DNA from: Bugula neritina
Taxonomy: Eukaryota; Bryozoa; Gymnolaemata; Cheilostomatida; Bugulidae
NCBI GenBank assembly: GCA_964035545.1
Contig: OZ037771.1
Location: forward strand, 8,232,408-8,296,407
Direction of reading: 5' to 3'
DNA length: 64,000 bases
Positions 51,315 through 64,000 of the stretch are shown one piece after another. A model generated the notes under the pieces. That model saw only the letters and a program-made list of their open reading frames with translations, had not been told where the DNA came from and did no database searches. The translations under genes and the position numbers were made by a program. Position 1 is the first letter of the stretch. Each line of letters opens with the position of its first letter.

Positions 51315-52795
51315 ATAATTGGGTCACAAGAATCTGAATTGTGTTGTAGTTGTGATCTATATAGTGTTGCTTATCTGTGCTGCTATACACATACAATAAT
51401 TACCAAATTTATCTTATGATCTTATCTTAAAAAAATCTACACAACAAATCAAAAACTACTACATAAATTTCTATTTTTCACTTTTTTGAATGTGGGACAA
51501 AAATGCCAATTTGAAATTATTTCTAAGGTGACAAAACTTGGAAAAATTTTCTAAGAGATAGTACAAAAATTATTGCACGTACATGCAGCTTTTCTAAGGG
51601 TAAGGTGGCCGCTCAATATAATATAAGCTTCGGTAAATTTTAGTATTTACAGGAAGCTGGCAAATAATGATTTTGGAATGTAAAATATATGCAACAAAAA
51701 AACTCATATACAAAAAATAAGATATTGTACAAAAACAAACTAAAGAGAAGTAGGAATTTAATGTCTCGTGGCTAAAACTACCATTCTACACTACAACTAC
51801 CAAGAACAATGTAACGTGATTTCAGAGTTATTTTCTCTTATGTAAAAATTCATAAAATGTACAAGTACTATAATTTTTTAAATATCATTAAAAATAAATA
51901 CGATAACAACAATAAAAATTAAAATAAAATTATTTTTAAACTTTTAAACTTATGGACTTTAGAATTATAAGCAATGCTTGACAATTTGTGAGAGTACAAT
52001 AAACGTCATTTCCCCTAAAGCCCGATTTTAATTATAAAATTTCTAGTCAGCAATTAGTAGCGGACTATTCCCACACAGATCGGTCAGAGCTAATCGTTTA
52101 AATTTATGACACCCTATTTTCAATCGGTAACATCTTGCTCACCTTCGTAGTGAATTTGATAACTTTAATCAAACATTTGTTCAATTGCTCCGTTGACTTG
52201 ATCAATAAGCAGAATTAACGCTATCACTGTGGGCATTATACACTATAGTCTATAAGTATAACTATATGTGTAACTGTAAGTCTTAGTCTAACTCTATATG
52301 AACCACTACCAAAATGTCTTACTTTAAGACTTTAATTTACCTTTATAGTTATACTATAACTACATAATATTAAAGTTATATACGTATATGTATAGTTACA
52401 GAAATAGCATGCATAGGCACATTGAAATGATTGAATTGAGTTTGACTAAAAGTAAATGACATGCAAATGCAACGTTAATTAAATTAATAATTTGCACTTT
52501 TACTTTTACTTTTAGTTTCACAGTTAATGTCATAGTTTTAAAATTAAATACTCTTGAAAAAAACTTCCAATTCAATGACAATTCACATTGTACAAAACTT
52601 TACTTGAACTGAAACTTTGAGTTCAAAGTGCATCCTAGCCAGTATGAGTATGAGACTGAGTATAACATTAGCATAAGTATAATTATAAGATTAAGTATAA
52701 CTGAAAGTGAAACGAGCGAATACGGAATATATCGGAATTCGATAAATATTAAATTTAAAAAGTTTAAAAATAAATATCAATTGGAAAAAAGCCTA

Positions 52796-53000
52796 CTGGT
52801 ACTACTAATACTAATAGTAATAGTAATACTACTGGTAGTAGTAGTACTAGTAGTAGTAGTATTACTACTACTTACTAGACCTAGTACTACTACTAGTACT
52901 GTACTAGTAGTAGTAGTACTAATAGTAATATTCCTAGTGGTAGTAGTACTTATAGTTATACTTATACTAATACTTATAGTATTACTATTGGTCCTATTGC
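52796..53000. repeat. Degenerate TA-N trinucleotide tract
   Basis: ACTACTAATACTAATAGTAA and relatives with self-complementary third bases. It reads as VVVLIV repeats in one + frame and STTTTS repeats in a - frame. Confidence 0.75.
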
Positions 53001-54370
53001 TACCAACTTCTAGTTGAAGTTGAACCATCACCATGTTGAACTTGATGTTCATTGAGTGACTGCCATTGACAATGATTGAGTTTGACCATGTCCATGTTGA
53101 TGTTCATGGGCATTGGGCTTCACCATCACCATAGGCATTTGCTCATTGTTAATTTACCTAAATTAGTTTTAGTCTCAAGACTTGAAGTTTTACTTCATGA
53201 ATAAGTTTACTGCTTAGTGATTCGTGATGATCATCATCATAATTTAATTATGAGAGTAAGTACTCACTAACTCTAAGTAGTTACACTCTCACTCTAACTC
53301 ACAGTTACAGCTAGGTGTCACGCTGGTTATGGTTATACCTGTTATCATTTATGGTAGTGGGGCTAATCTTAGAGTTGGTGATTTTATTGTTCTTGATTTA
53401 TAATCATAATCATAATAATATTATTATAGAACTAAATATGACTAAACAAGTAAATTGTTTTCTATTAGTGCTCTAAATAGTTGGTACAGTGTTATTAGTT
53501 CAAATTCTTGTTTGGTGGTCATCTTAGCGAAGTGAGTAGCTGTAGGATCGTGACGCATGTCACTAACTATGACTATCATGCTCAACTATGGGCACCCTCA
53601 ACTATCACAACCGGTTGTTTCAGTATGGGGTTATAGTTATACCTAATCTTATACCTTATGCTTCAGTTTGTCATTATGGTTATTATTATCATCATAGTCA
53701 ATATCACTATGATTATACTAAAAAGACCTAGTGGTGAGAGTCAGATTGTGAAGCTGTAATGCTTTATCAGTATATTAATTTAGGTGAATTTAAGTTAAGA
53801 TTGTAGTAAAACTTTATATATATCACTAAAAATCTGTCCTAAAAATAACTGGGTGTATCATACATCTATTAGAAATATAAAAGTTTATACAGACAAAAGT
53901 TTCGAAGTTTTATCAATATGTTTATAAAAGCTGGCGCTCATGATATAAAGACACTACTACTACTACCACACTATTAGTTTTTATTACTTGTGGATAATAG
54001 TTGTTAAAACTCTACGGATGATGAAAATAATCACATATATATTGCTGCCTCAAACAATTTTTTAAGCATAACTGATGGGGTGGTTTTGACTATAATGTTA
54101 TAATGTAATGAATATGACAATGTTATTGGCTACAACTATGATGTGGATTGATAATGTAAGCACTAATACAGCGGCTATATAGTCACATTCATATTCTATT
54201 ACATTGAGTTCAAGTTACCCGCCCCCCCCCCCCTCTCCTATATTTCACATGGTGTAATAATTATTTCAAGTCTAGATTGCTAAAAACTGAAGCTTATTTT
54301 TGTGATTATGGGTGTTACAACCACTGTGTGTTATACTTTGATATAAATTTTCAGAACAAACATGTAAAAG

Positions 54371-64000
<9,630 letters not shown>

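Larger units (their letters stand above)
50668..54370. other. 3' UTR and spacer between the reductase and RPB1
   Basis: The reductase poly(A) signal AATAAA is at 51309-51314. TA-N tracts at 52796-53000 give a long valine/leucine frame that is not a gene. No other exon is seen. The RPB1 promoter should lie near 54000-54370. Confidence 0.6.

Noticed and set aside
52628-53052. Valine/leucine-rich + frame and serine/threonine-rich - frame
   Set aside because: Product of the degenerate TA-N tract; no splice sites or homology.

Overview
This window is nuclear DNA of an animal, probably a marine invertebrate, and possibly a lophotrochozoan (I cannot name the species). The genes have many short exons with GT-AG introns and the base composition is AT-rich. 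Introns and spacers are full of microsatellites, minisatellites and small inverted-repeat elements. The last gene is a very animal-like RNA polymerase II largest subunit. All five supported genes lie on the + strand, head to tail. The spacers are about 0.8, 3.5, 3.4 and 3.7 kb, so there is no sign of an operon.

Layout. 1-9100: AT-rich DNA with no clear gene, except a small interrupted coding remnant at 5324-5952. 9102-14480: 3' part of a gene resembling VWA domain-containing protein 5B. 15265-23462: complete 11-exon gene for a secreted or lysosomal papain-family protease of the 'counting factor associated protein D' type (549 aa). 26913-28841: complete 5-exon gene for a small single-pass membrane protein (229 aa) that I do not recognise; its topology is KCNE-like. 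32195-50667: complete 25-exon gene for a 1278-aa multidomain reductase with the order adenylation, carrier, thioester reductase, short-chain dehydrogenase (A-T-R-R). 54371-64000: first 22 exons (about 1359 residues) of RPB1, cut by the window end before the CTD.

The reductase is the most notable gene. Its order matches the fungal ATRR carboxylate reductases (glycine betaine reductase), which take a carboxylic acid through thioester and aldehyde to an alcohol. The residue aligned with the amino-binding Asp of amino-acid-activating A domains is Val, so the substrate may lack a free alpha-amino group.

The most unusual structural feature is a set of intronic minisatellites that start or end exactly at splice junctions. 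Their repeat unit carries the splice site itself. There are arrays of 5' splice sites (9261, 16741, 34512 and 48889), arrays of 3' splice sites (17870-18176 and 60372-60750, the latter in RPB1), and a 31-copy array of the branch-point motif TACTAAC (19928-20513). The introns also hold at least five short inverted-repeat transposon derivatives.

Gene models were spliced by hand. For the protease, the membrane protein and the reductase, the summed exons give whole-codon lengths (1650, 690 and 3837 nt) with one stop at the end. The VWA5B-like model has one unresolved junction.
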